Shown: positions 1-10,425 of the stretch, piece by piece
Position numbering within the stretch: the stretch's first letter is position 1
How the letters are laid out: every line of letters begins with the position of its first letter
Origin: Emmonsiellopsis sp. PD_33
Lineage: Eukaryota; Ascomycota; Eurotiomycetes; Onygenales; Ajellomycetaceae
NCBI GenBank assembly: GCA_032988165.1
Contig: JANTQF010000204.1
Coordinates: 1 to 62,212, forward strand
Length of the DNA: 62,212 nucleotides
Direction: 5' to 3'
The notes under the pieces: generated by a model
Seen by the model: only the letters and a program-made list of their open reading frames with translations
Database searches by the model: none
What the model was told of the DNA's origin: nothing
Made by a program: the position numbers and the translations under genes

Positions 1-286
1 TACCATGATTACAAAAGTGATGGTGATAGTGGTTTGATTGGGTAGATTACGCTGAGTTCGTATTGTTGGTGTGTGTTTGTGGATGGGTGTTGTTTTTGTG
101 TATTTTTATTAGATGTGGAAGAAGTGAAAGAGTATGGTGGGGGGGGGGGGGGGGGGGGTTGGTGGTGGGGGGGGGGGGGGGAGGGGGAGGGGGGGGGGAG
201 GGGGGGGGTGGGGGGGGGGGGGGGGGGGGGGGGGGTGGGATTTGAAAGGGGGAGGACATAATTCTTAGCTGACCGTTGACTCTCAG
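1..286. repeat. Poly-G low-complexity tract before the PKS-like gene
   Basis: Positions 139-239 are almost pure G, broken by a few T and A; the flanks are T/G-rich. The reading frames through it encode only poly-Gly or poly-Pro and are not genes. The tract ends about 47 bases before a good 3' splice site (CTGAC branch-like motif at about 269, CAG ending at 286), so it probably lies in an intron or in a ruined first exon of the PKS-like gene. It could form G-quadruplexes. Homopolymers of this kind are also where assemblies often break. Confidence 0.7.
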
Positions 287-3200
287 ACATTTCGATGCGC
301 TTCAACAACTGTATCCCAGCCCATCCGAGAGTTATGTTCTGGGATTTGGCGTAGGTTCCTTCACCGCCGCTGCGGTGAGTGTATCTCAAACCGTGGACGA
401 ACTTGTCGCAGTAGCTGTTCAGACGGTTCTAGTGGCGAACAGAACAGCCCTTCGTTTGTCGATGTTGCGCGATGGTATCCCGAATCACCCTTTTCTGTCG
501 GTGCCGCTAGTTCATAATAGTGATGGGACACGAGAAATTGACGGGTTATTTGCGGAGAATGTAGGTATGCGGGACCCGAAACTAATTTGGAACCCATGGC
601 TGATTTGATCTAGGAACTTCAAGAATATGTATTACCGAATGCCGGTGCTGGGGGGTCGAAAAGCACCGGGCCTCATAGCAGCTTGAGAGGTTTGCTCGCA
701 TCGTCGCGTGAGGTGTGTAACTTATTGTCGGAATCGCTCCATCGGATCTCCCCGCGCGATATCAATCATACTATGGGAGAATTTCACGATAGAAAAGCGG
801 CGCGGTATATCCCACATATCCCTATGCTGTCGAGCGTATCAGCCCAATTTATTCCTGCAGAAACATCTAGGGGATTGCACCGGCGAGTGGTATCCGAGAT
901 ACTACCCGGTCAAATCCAAGACAATGATATCGGGTCTTTCATATCTAAGTCCCTCCCGCACCGATCATTCGAATCCTGCTCGATATATTCCTCCTCGTCC
1001 GAAGTGGCAGAACTCCTTGCAGTGGAGCTGAGAAGAAACACGGATATGAGGCCTGATATTGTTGAAGTATCAGATTTGGAAGGACCAGAGCCTTTTTGCC
1101 CGATTGGACCAGTTGAGTACCCAACGATTGCAGTTGTTGGGTATGCAAGCCGGCTTCCCATAGCCATCCCCGGTGCCAGCTGTGATGGTGTGCGTTGGAA
1201 CCCAAGAAGATTAGCGATCTCGGCCACCCACGAAGCGCTTGAGCTTGCTGGAATGGTCTTAGACAGAACGCCTTCCACTCAAGCAGACCGAGTGAGTGTT
1301 TTCTTCGACGGCACTCGTGCCAGTGGTGGCTGGGTACAGTTGAATAGGGGTGTTGGCGAGAATGAGTCTATTGCCGAGAGGGTTAGGTAAGCAGCCAGCT
1401 TTTTATATCCTCCGCCCCCTTTTTTCTTTCTCTAACTACCATCAAAATATAGCAAATGCTTCGGATTTTCCGGCCCGACTCTGGACGTCAATTCCCATTT
1501 GCCGGATTCAGATGCATTACACACTGCGTGTGAATATATATGGAGAGGGGAATGTGACACCGCCATCGCCAGCGGAGCCGGTGTGGAAAAGTACTACAAA
1601 CGTTTCTCAAGGCCTGAACAACCAAACATACTAGGTAAGGATCAAGTTCGATCTATGATTACAAAGCTTTATTCTAATCGCAGCTATTCTACAGATAATT
1701 ATAACTTCTTGGATGGCTGGGACGATGACTATTCCAGGTTAGACGCCGTTGGAGCCGTCATCCTGAAAAGATTGGATGAAGCACAAGCCGACAATGATCC
1801 CATTCTCGGCACAATTACGAGACGTCCTGCAAGTACCTGGAGCTGGCCCGACTCTCTTACAGGAGCTCCCGAATATTACAAGACACCACTGCGTGAGCAG
1901 TATATAATTGCGCGTGCCGAACCCAGGGAACCGCAAGGACTATTTGATCCTCGCGCACTCCAGCTCGTCGCAGTGGCAGCCGAGAGCATCGAATTACTAA
2001 AAGGAAATCTCAATTCACTGGTCGATGTCCTGAAACCCGGAATTATTGATGACAAACTGCTCTCCGCACTTTCATACACTACTACCGCTCGCAGGACGCA
2101 TCATCGCTACCGCCTCATGTTTTCAGGGACGACCGTCGCGTCCATTCGGGAGGCAATGGAAAGGTACCAATGCAATCCTTGCCCGATCCCAAACCCCGCC
2201 CCAAAGATTGCATTCGTTTTCACCGACGCGGCCGATCTACATAACGGTTTTGCCGGGGAACTATTTCGCTCGGATTCCCATTTCAGATCTGATATCCTTT
2301 TCCTCGACGGCGTGGCGCGGTCACACGAGTTTTTTTTCGCAAAAAAAAAGAAAAACAGAATTCATTCGATTCTTCCTTTGATTGAGGGTATCTTTCCACT
2401 TCTCGAGACACCGGATACTGAACTAGATGAAGAGGAGCTAGAACGAAAACTAATCGTGCGCCGCCTGACCGTTACCTGCGTCCAAATAGCACTTTTTCGT
2501 CTTTGGGTTTCTTGGGGTATAAAACCAAGCGCAGTGTTCAGCTATGGCCATGGATATTATGCGGCTAAGCATGTGGCTGGTTCATCCATTAGCGACATCA
2601 TCTATCTCGCTGGGAAGAATTCATGCCGCGAAAATGTTAACTTCCAGGAAGTCATTGAAGCTGGGATGGCTTCATCCGCTATTGATAAAGATACGATATG
2701 GGTTGAAATTGGACCTGTGTATAGCTGCGAAGCAATGATAAGTTCTGCCATTGGGGCCGAACCCCTTACTATCCCTTCGCTCAATGGCAAGATCGACCCG
2801 TGGGAAACTCTTGCCCATGGGCTGAGTGAACTTTACCTTCGAGGAGTTAATATCAATTGGAACCAGTATCATCGGGATTATAGAAGAGGGCATAAACTAT
2901 TGCCTCTTCCGGGTTGCCACTGGGGTTTGACGAATGACTGGATTCATGATAATGACATGTCGGTCACTGAGGATGATGCGAAAATAGTCAATCTATGTGA
3001 TGCTAACAATTTCCCCACAGCACAGGAAGACTCTCTTCTACATTCCCCTGCAAGGACTGCTTCGCCAACAGACTCGTGGGAAGCACTGCAAGTTATAGAA
3101 TTGAACGGCAGCATACCATCTCCATCGAATTCTACACCATCCACCAATAACGTTTACCATCCCACCGCGAAATCTCCAGTCAACCTAATCGACTTCATCG

Positions 3201-4180
3201 AAGACGAACAAAGCAGCACCGCGGAGGATGGCACAGATACTCCCCCACTCGCAAACAGCCCATTACAAGACGACTTTAACTCTAATCCAAGACAACACGA
3301 TCTCCTCGACGCCGAAAGCATCCTTGACTGGGAGCATATCGACCACCAACCCACCACTCCCACTCCCACCATCACCACCACCCTGATCCACGGCTCTCCC
3401 AAAACCGACACAGAACCCCGCTCCCTCTTCCTCTTCCCCCCAGACCACGAAAAAACAACCCCTGCCCCACCCCTCGCCACCCTCCGCCCCGAAGTATTCA
3501 TATACAGCCTAACCAGCCCTCACCCGGACACCCCCAAAGACTCACAAACCCACACGCCAACCACCGCCAACCACATCCACGCAATCCAGCACATCCAACC
3601 CTCCGGGCCCTACTACCTCGCCGGCCGGTCCGCGGGGGCCATCGTTGCGCTGGAAGCCGCGAGAAAACTCGCCGTTGAGCGGGGGGCGGTTGTTTGGGCG
3701 CTTTTGATCGATGTCAAGCCAGATCTGATTGGTAAGCTGCTGCTGGAGGGGCAGTTGTGCCAGAAGGGAGGGATTGTGGGGAGGTGGCCGTTGTTTTGGG
3801 AGGGGACGGATGGGGTTGGTCATGTTGGGCCGGTTTATGGGGAGTTGGTGGAGGGGGATGATGTGCGGGCGGCTGAGGGGATGGGGTTGGTGGTGTATTT
3901 GAGTCAATTGATGGGGTGGGACTCGGGAGGGGTGGGTGGGGTGGGGAATGTGATGGTTGTGGAGTTTGGAGAGGGTTATGGGGAGAAGGGGGAGGGGGGG
4001 GAGGTGGGGTTAGGGGTTTGGGGCTTGAGGGAGTTTGTTGAGGAGGTGATGGTGGAGGGTGTCGATGGGGATGGGGAGGATATTGATGAGGAGGAGGATG
4101 AGAAGGGTGAGCAGGATGAGGAGGAGGAGGATATCGATGAGGATGATGAGGATGATGAGGAATGGGAATTTGCAGAGTAG
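287..4180 (+). CDS. Degenerate non-reducing polyketide synthase (SAT-KS-AT-TE remnant), 5' end missing
   Basis: Exons read 287-560, 614-1386 and 1453-4180, with GTAGGT, GTAAGC and AG borders that keep one frame. The order is that of a wA/pksP-type non-reducing PKS. A SAT part (exon 1) carries the YPSPS..Y.LG region. A KS N-terminal half follows (AVVGYASRLP; the EALELAGMVLDRTPSTQ.DRV stretch; IWRGECDTAIASG). Then come the SYTTTARR linker, a shortened AT (KIAFVFTDAAD; VWVEIGP-like; DPWETLAHGLSELYLRGVNINWNQYHRD) and a TE beginning (GPYYLAGRSAGA). Catalytic positions are lost: SAT Cys is Gly (GFGVG), KS Cys is His (VNSHLP where DTACSS is expected), and AT GHS is SYG. The KS second half with HGTGT, the mid-AT, the PT and the ACP are absent. 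The C-terminus is a Glu/Asp-rich tail. The first ~100 SAT residues are not seen. It may be a pseudogene or a kept pseudoenzyme. No PKS tailoring genes lie beside it. Confidence 0.75.
1635..1694 (+). other. Possible optional in-frame intron (60 bp) in the PKS-like gene
   Basis: A GTAAGG donor at 1635 and a TACAG acceptor ending at 1694 would remove 60 bases without changing frame. The residues joined (…LG to DNYNFLDGW…DAVGAVILKRL) fit the KS family slightly better than the unspliced version. An alternative acceptor at 1683 would break the frame. RNA evidence would decide. Confidence 0.35.
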
Positions 4181-4652
4181 AGCGAGTTGTCATTGTTGGA
4201 CTAGCTGAAGCCTCCTCATGGATATGATGAGATGTACGTGTTGGATTTTGCGCATATTCCTATTGTTATTCTTTTGTGGCGTTTACTTTACTAGATCTTT
4301 CTGTTAAAGGGTTATTTTATTTATATAGGAGTTTAAATCTTAACATAATCAACTTTTTTCACGGTGCCTTATCATTGAGTTTCCTAACTAGCCCATCTAA
4401 AGGAGAGGTTGATCAGAAATGATAAGTTCCTAAATACCATGAGGACATCCGACAGATAGAGGTCATTATCAATCATCGTATTCATATTCATGCTCAAAAA
4501 TAAATAAAAATCACCCAGCCATGCGTGGCGTAAGTTCGTTCATTAAACCCAGCAACGTGCCATGCCATCAATGCCATACACATCTTCTCCTGTCAACAAT
4601 TTATCCTTCCCTTTCCCCCCCCCTTCCCCCCCGTCTGCTACCCTAGTTTGAT
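4181..4652. other. Intergenic, convergent 3' ends
   Basis: This stretch lies between the stop of the PKS-like gene and the stop of the dehydrogenase on the other strand. It is AT-rich, with a C-run near 4614-4630. It presumably holds both 3' UTRs and poly(A) sites; nothing else is seen. Confidence 0.6.
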
Positions 4653-6348
4653 CTAATACTGCCCCTCCAAACTGAACGTACCCGTCTTGGTAATCAGATA
4701 CTCAGCCACAGCGACATCCTTTCCACTCTCCTTGCCATAGCCGGACTCCTTGATACCGCCGAATGGCGACTCAGCGGCGGACGAGTTGCCTGTGCGCAAG
4801 GTTAGTAAATCACTTAAATCCCAGAGAACATGCATATCCAAGAAAGTAGTAGGCAAAATGCATACCAGTATTCATCCCAATCATCCCCGCCTCCAAATTC
4901 TCCAACATCCTCCACATGCGATCCACATCCTTCGTAAACGCATAACTCGCCAGCCCCATACTGGTATCATTCGCCCACTCCACCGCCTCCTCCTCCGTCT
5001 CAAACCGATACAGCGCCGCAATGGGCGCAAACGTCTCCTCGCGCGAAATCAGCATCTCCTTACTCATATCCGTGATAATCGTCGGCTCGAAGAAGTATCC
5101 CCCGCCACAATCCGTCTTGCGCTGGCCGCCCAGAATCACCTTCCCGCCCAGCTTGCGCGCGTCCTCGACCTGGCCGGCCGCCTTGTCCAGGCTGCGCGGG
5201 GTGGTGACGGGGCCCATGGTTGTGGTGGGCTGGGCGCCGTGGCCGATGACGAGGGCTGCGGTGCGCTCTTTGAGCAGCTGGGCGAATTTGTCGTAGATGC
5301 CGGATTGTACGTAGATGCGGTTGGCGGTGATGCAGGCCTGCCCGGCATGGCGCCATTTGAGGGCCATGAGCTGGCCCAGGGCCTGCTCGAGGTTTGCGTC
5401 GTCGAAGATTATGAAGGGGCAGTTGCCGCCGAGTTCTAGCGTGACTTTTTTCAGGCCCGGGGCGCAGTGGGCGGCGATCAGCTTACCGATGCGCGTGGAG
5501 CCGGTGAAGGTTACTTTCTTGACGAGCGGGTGTTTGCAGAGTGCCTCGCTGAGGGGCGGGGTGTTGTCGAGATCCGTCGTGAGGACGTTGAAGACGCCTG
5601 GTGGGAAGCCGGCCTTTTGGGCCAGATGGGCCAGGACGAGTGTGGTGATGGGTGTCTCCGGGCTGGGCTTGACAATCATCGTGCAGCCGGCGGCGAAGGC
5701 GGCGCCGGCTTTGCGCAGGACCATGGCGATGGGGAAGTTCCATGGCACCAGGGCGGCGGCCACGCCGATCGGCTGCTTGATCGTGAACACCCGTCTACCG
5801 GGGGCTGAGGGCATGGCGATGCCGCCGTGGATGCGCTCGGCCTCGCCGGCAAACCACCATGTGAAGCCCAGGGCGTAGTCGATCTCGCCGTAGGATTCAG
5901 CGATGGGCTTGCCGGTTTCGTGGGTGAGGATCTTGGCGAGGTCGGTGCGGGCAGCGCGGATGAGGGAGTCCCATTTCATCAGCAGCTGGGCGCGGGTGCG
6001 CGGGTTTACTTTTTTATATGAGTTGAAGGCGGCGTGGGCGAGCTCGACGGTGCGGGGGACTTCGGCGGCGGAGTTGTTGGGGCAGCTGGCCCAGGGCAGG
6101 CCGCTGCCGGGGTCTACATGGGAATGCGGGTTAGGGGCGGTATACAGGTATATAGGTGGAATGGGATGAGGACATACCTAGGACCTCGAAGCGCTTGCCA
6201 TCCTGTGCCGGGACCCATTCATTGTTGACGAAGGAGTCGAAGTGGAGGAGGGTTGGGTCGTCGAGCTGTGGCTGTGTTAGAGCGCGGTATTGAGCCGGGG
6301 ACGAGGGGGGAGACAGACCTGGAACGGGAGCTGGTATTGTGTAGCCAT
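4653..6348 (-). CDS. Succinate-semialdehyde dehydrogenase-type aldehyde dehydrogenase
   Basis: Four exons on the minus strand: 6348-6319, 6271-6178, 6113-4866 and 4789-4653 (502 aa). The protein is a full ALDH-superfamily enzyme of the SSADH/GabD branch, which oxidises succinate semialdehyde with NAD(P)+ in the GABA shunt. Visible signatures are the coenzyme site (PWNFP, KPSPETP, FTGSTRIGK), the catalytic Glu motif LELGGN, the catalytic Cys in GQACITANR, EETFAPI, and the C-terminal SPFGGIKESGYG motif. ATG at 6348 gives a ten-residue first exon before a GTCTGT donor, which is weak; the remaining introns have GTATGT/GTATGC donors. The segment NSSAAESPFGGIKESG is only recovered by splicing out 4865-4790. 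Substrate assignment is by family resemblance; other aliphatic semialdehydes are possible. Confidence 0.9.
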
Positions 6349-8119
6349 GGCTTCTGGTATGTGTGGTTCGGCGTAAGAGGGAGATGTGGTGGTTGAGATA
6401 GGGGGTGGGCGGAGAGAAATGCGGCGTTGGGAAGAGAAAGAAACCAACAAGAGTCAATTAGCCAGCTAATAAATAGAATCCTCCCGTCCTGTGACACCCC
6501 CGCGCATCTCGTCCTTCGAACTCTTATTATTTATTCTTAGCCCGTCCGAATAATTTCTATCCCTCAGCTCGGCGTGGAATTCCGGCTACGGCCAGTGCGG
6601 GGGCTTTTGCCGAGATCGGGACCCTGCGTATCTCGGCTGCGGAATGCGGAGGTTTATTTTATGTCTTGATGTTTAAATATTTATTTTGTATTTGTCCAGT
6701 GCATTCTCTATTCGCCAATGCTCCCGTGCAAGGCCAAACTAATACAGTAAATAGTAAACAATAAATAATATAAAATAAATATGCGGTCTCACTGTCAGAT
6801 CGCGGGGTTGACTCGCCCCGGCCCAGCTCGGCGGTTGAAGTCATCGCCGAACTGTTTACAAACCCGATTAACTATTGATACAAAATAGAATAAAACATCA
6901 CGGATAGCCGTCCAATACTAAATACTGAGCAACAACAATTAAACAGCTTCACGATAATTCCATAGTACATAAATAATTACACAGTCCGGCTACGTCATGG
7001 CCTGCTCTTCCCTTCCCCCGCACCCCAAGCCCAATTCCCGCGGCCCGGTTATCTGGTCTGGTCTGCCCTGCATGCACTAGGTATCCTAGCCATATTCCTT
7101 TTCTGATTACTATTTCATTGCGGGCGGTTTTGTGAATATATTTCTACTATACATAAGTTTGTGTGTGGGTGATTGTGTTGGTATCGAATGCAAGGAGGAA
7201 ACTGAGATATAAAAAAAGACATATATATACAGATAAGAGAAAGTAAGGAAATAAGGAAATAAGGGGTATGTTGGGTGTAGCAATCGAAAGCAGGCAGGTA
7301 AGGTTTTGGGGTTGGCGTTCATCTAAGGCTTAGTTGGGTTGGGGTCGAAGGGTGTTTGGGAAAGAAATGGGTGCATAGGGGGGTAGATGGTGCTGTTCTT
7401 TTCTTAGTTTGCGGCCTCTTATACCAATTAACATCGCTCCCTTCCATCGATTTCGTAGAATTGCATGCCCCAAGTACGCTCAGGAAACCAATTGTGGCAT
7501 TTGAGGGTATCAAGGACATCGATTCCTCCTCCCCTACGGATGGATAGTGGTTTCTGTGACCGACTTGATAATAGACAGGCACTGTCCTATATCACTCCGT
7601 GCTGCCGTAGACCAAACGTGCTCGACCCGGTTGGTTTGATTCGAGAATCCAATGAACTCTAATGGTAGAGGTAAGAGTTCAACGCTCATCGGGCATCGTA
7701 CCTCAGAGTAAAATCGGTCCAATTCCCCCGTAAGCAGGATAGCGGGGTAGGTGCACGGTCTCCTGGTAATGGAATATATAATCGAGTATGGTTGGATCAC
7801 CTGAACGAAGGAAGTGCGAAAGTAAAAACTGTACACCGATAGTTTCTGTTGTGTAACCGGTAGCCCGACTGCCGACCCCTGATTTCCCTTTCAGGCCAAC
7901 GCGTGCGTGGCGTGGCGGCGGCCGTGGTCATCGCATGGTAAAATGGTGTAACAAAGGAAAAAAAAAAAAGATGGTTGGGATATCTTTCGCTGGGTATCAG
8001 TGTATCCGAAAGCAACCGGGTATTCGAGAAAGATAAGGAGGCGAAATCGATCGCAGAAAAACTCCGCCGACGAGTAAGGAAATTTCGAATAACAGCGAGG
8101 TGTTTAAGAAGGCACCCTA
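6349..8119. other. Intergenic region, no gene recognised
   Basis: The region carries the dehydrogenase promoter on its left and the 3' side of the 8.1-9.0 kb gene on its right. Short frames here have no family resemblance or splice support. It is AT-rich between 6650 and 7300, with an A/T-rich 7200-7260 segment. No tRNA or repeat is recognised. Confidence 0.6.
6609..6637. promoter_or_regulatory. Perfect inverted repeat upstream of the aldehyde dehydrogenase
   Basis: GCCGAGAT (6609-6616) and ATCTCGGC (6630-6637) form 8-bp perfect arms around 13 bases, about 260 bp upstream of the dehydrogenase ATG. CCG and CGG triplets in opposite orientation are typical of Zn2Cys6 activator sites. Related CAGCTCGGCG words occur at about 6565 and 6824. 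Binding is inferred, not shown. Confidence 0.35.
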
Positions 8120-9043
8120 CTACCTCCTCCCTTTCTCACCCCCTTCCCCATCATCTGGAGAATCCTCGTCATGCGCGGCTATTAGTCGTTTCTCGGGCCC
8201 GGAAAGACGAACACTCCGCCACGAACGGGTGCACCAAATAACACCCTTCCACACGAGATTCCATGCCTCGACGATCAGGACAGATATGAGAAATAGGACT
8301 GCCAGTGCGGCAATAACTAGTAACGCGGTACAGGCAGCGGATCCAGTGGCCCAGTCAACGAGAGCGACGGAATCCATGGCGCAGAGTATTGAGAACAGAT
8401 TGGGTTTCTCTGATGGGTCTGAGAAGACGGAAGTAGGGGCAGATGAGAGATCCGGGTTTGGTCGTTGTGATAGATATATATCGCGCCCTGATCCTAGGAG
8501 AACGCCAAGTGGTGGTTTGAACGATTTGGAGAAGTCAGGGGTAGACACTGGGTCTGGGCGGTAATACGAGATAGAATCTGGGGATCCGGCTTGGTCCTCC
8601 AGTTGCATGAGCAGAGTAGTTGGGAGAGGTTCGTCGTAGGTTGTCGTAGATGGGATATCTGATTCTAATTCTGACGATGGAGGGGGGGGCGTATCGATTA
8701 GTGCCTGGATGGAATGGATCAGATCCTCGGCAGAGGGCCAGTTCTCCTGGAGCCAGAGGAAGATTTTGCGCAGTTCCTTTTTCGAAGTGTAGTTTAGATC
8801 TATGTCCTTGAGGAGGTCGAGCTGTCGCGTGATGGGGCTCTGGCGGAATGAATGGCTGCCACGATGCGATCCCCTGATAATCGGAGACTGCGAAGGGGGG
8901 GAAAACAGAGAGCTGCCCTTGTCCTGGTCGGCCACAGTAACGCCAATATTCACAGCTGATGGGTCAGAGATGGAAAATGGGGCGCCGAGAGAAGAGGACG
9001 AGAGAAAGATGAGAGATGGCAGAAGATAGCTGAGCGCCCTCAT
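8120..9043 (-). CDS. Secretory-pathway single-pass membrane protein, function unknown
   Basis: The intronless frame encodes 307 aa if the ATG at 9043 is used. An ATG 29 codons upstream is in frame, but 9043 places a typical signal peptide at the very N-terminus (MRALSYLLPSLIFLSSSSLGA), so I chose it. The middle is polar and Pro/Ser-rich with a possible N-glycosylation site (NYTSK). One strong hydrophobic span near residues 225-255 (ACTALLVIAALAVLFLISVLIV) is followed by W/R-rich and acidic residues. The predicted topology is type I membrane protein with a lumenal or extracellular N-terminal domain and a short cytosolic tail. I do not recognise a named domain. Confidence 0.7.
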   Translation of the reverse strand: MRALSYLLPSLIFLSSSSLGAPFSISDPSAVNIGVTVADQDKGSSLFSPPSQSPIIRGSHRGSHSFRQSPITRQLDLLKDIDLNYTSKKELRKIFLWLQENWPSAEDLIHSIQALIDTPPPPSSELESDIPSTTTYDEPLPTTLLMQLEDQAGSPDSISYYRPDPVSTPDFSKSFKPPLGVLLGSGRDIYLSQRPNPDLSSAPTSVFSDPSEKPNLFSILCAMDSVALVDWATGSAACTALLVIAALAVLFLISVLIVEAWNLVWKGVIWCTRSWRSVRLSGPEKRLIAAHDEDSPDDGEGGEKGRR

Positions 9044-10385
9044 CGTTGCTAGTTTGACTGAAGACCAAGATTGTTGGGCGGTGACGTTGTGATATTCATT
9101 AGATACACCACAGCGAGGTGGAGCATACACAAACAGGGCAGCTTTCCACGGCGGGTTGTTGGCTGTCCCAGCGGCCTGGTTGCGTCGCAGAGACTCCTCC
9201 TCTCTCTTGTTCCCAATGGCTTTTTTCTCCCTTTTCTTGCAATCCCCCTGTCGTATTCTTCCTTTAGTGCAGCCAGCCGGTAGTTGGGGGGCGTAATAGG
9301 CGTAGAAAGGGTGCAGAACCTCGGAAGATCAAAGCGCGAACATGACCTCGCCACGCAGACACCACGCCAAACAGCAAAACAGCAGCGCAGAGGGAGGAAA
9401 AAGAGGTTTGAGATGGGGAGTGGGCGAGTAGAGAGTGATATAAACATGCATCGGGACAAAGAAAAGGGACGGACAAAAAACACAGCAGATCCCTCACCAC
9501 AGGGGGGGATATTGCAGCGTGATTGGCACAACCAGGCTGTGGAACAGCAGCAAGCTGGTTACATATTTAGTTGGGAACCCTAATAGCGCAGCAATTGATG
9601 AATCCTCTTCCTTCGGCCTGCAGGGGAGGGGATCTCCCGCATGTCAGTCTTGTCAGATACGCCTCCCATCCCCAGCGAGAGCGTATCCGTAGCTACGGTG
9701 TAATTCCGACACTTCGCAGGCTGTTGCTTGTCTCGCGCCAAGAGCCGGCCGGCCGCCAGCATGTGCGCCGAGCTGCGACGGCTACTGGTGCACACCGCGG
9801 ATGCAATGAAGAGATAATATAACAATCCATGAACTTCGTCTTGCTCCTCAATTGCTTTCTCGAGGAACGTGAGGCAGGGTGTGTTCTGATTGGCTGGCGG
9901 CGCGTATTGTAACGAATACAGGGTCACGTGAGTTTTACATCGCTGATTAGTCAGTCTCCGCTCTATGGCTTGTTCTTTACATTCATCAAGTTCCCAACGG
10001 AAGGATCATGAAAGGTATCATAGTGTGAGCAAACAGTCTCGGTATCAATCTCGCAAATGGATGCCGGGAGTGCTGCTGACGTTGCAATTATCTCCACCAA
10101 CCCAGCTACTTGATAGTTTCCGCCTTCCTTCGGGCGCGCGAGTTCTACAGATCTCAATCTCAGGCCAGTGGGCTTGATGACGAACAATAAGACGCCGGTA
10201 TATTTGACAGACATTAGCAGTGTTGCTCCTATTTGCGCGGACTATATACTCGACCTACAACGTCAAGCATGGATAGCCACGGCCTCAGTTCGCCTAAAAC
10301 ATACCCATATCAAATACATTCCAACTCCCCTTACATATTAGTTTTCGCCGTCGAGCTCCTCCCAGCTAGTCTTGTCGTTTCGCGT

Positions 10386-10425
10386 GTTCGGGTTTGAAGA
10401 TTGGCCTCTTGAGGCCCGCCCGAAC
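10386..10425. repeat. Nested palindrome
   Basis: Outer arms are GTTCGGG (10386-10392) and CCCGAAC (10419-10425). Inside lies the almost continuous hairpin GGCCTC-tt-GAGGCC (10403-10416). Two CGGGTTTGAA words flank it, at about 10389 and 10434. It could be a transposon terminal remnant or a structured RNA segment. Confidence 0.5.

Noticed and set aside
9..389. Proline-rich reading frame on the minus strand over the poly-G tract
   Set aside because: It is only the translation of the homopolymer and is antisense to the SAT exon.
3714..4193. 159-codon Pro/His-rich frame on the minus strand
   Set aside because: Shadow of the G-rich end of the PKS-like exon; the plus frame carries the homology.
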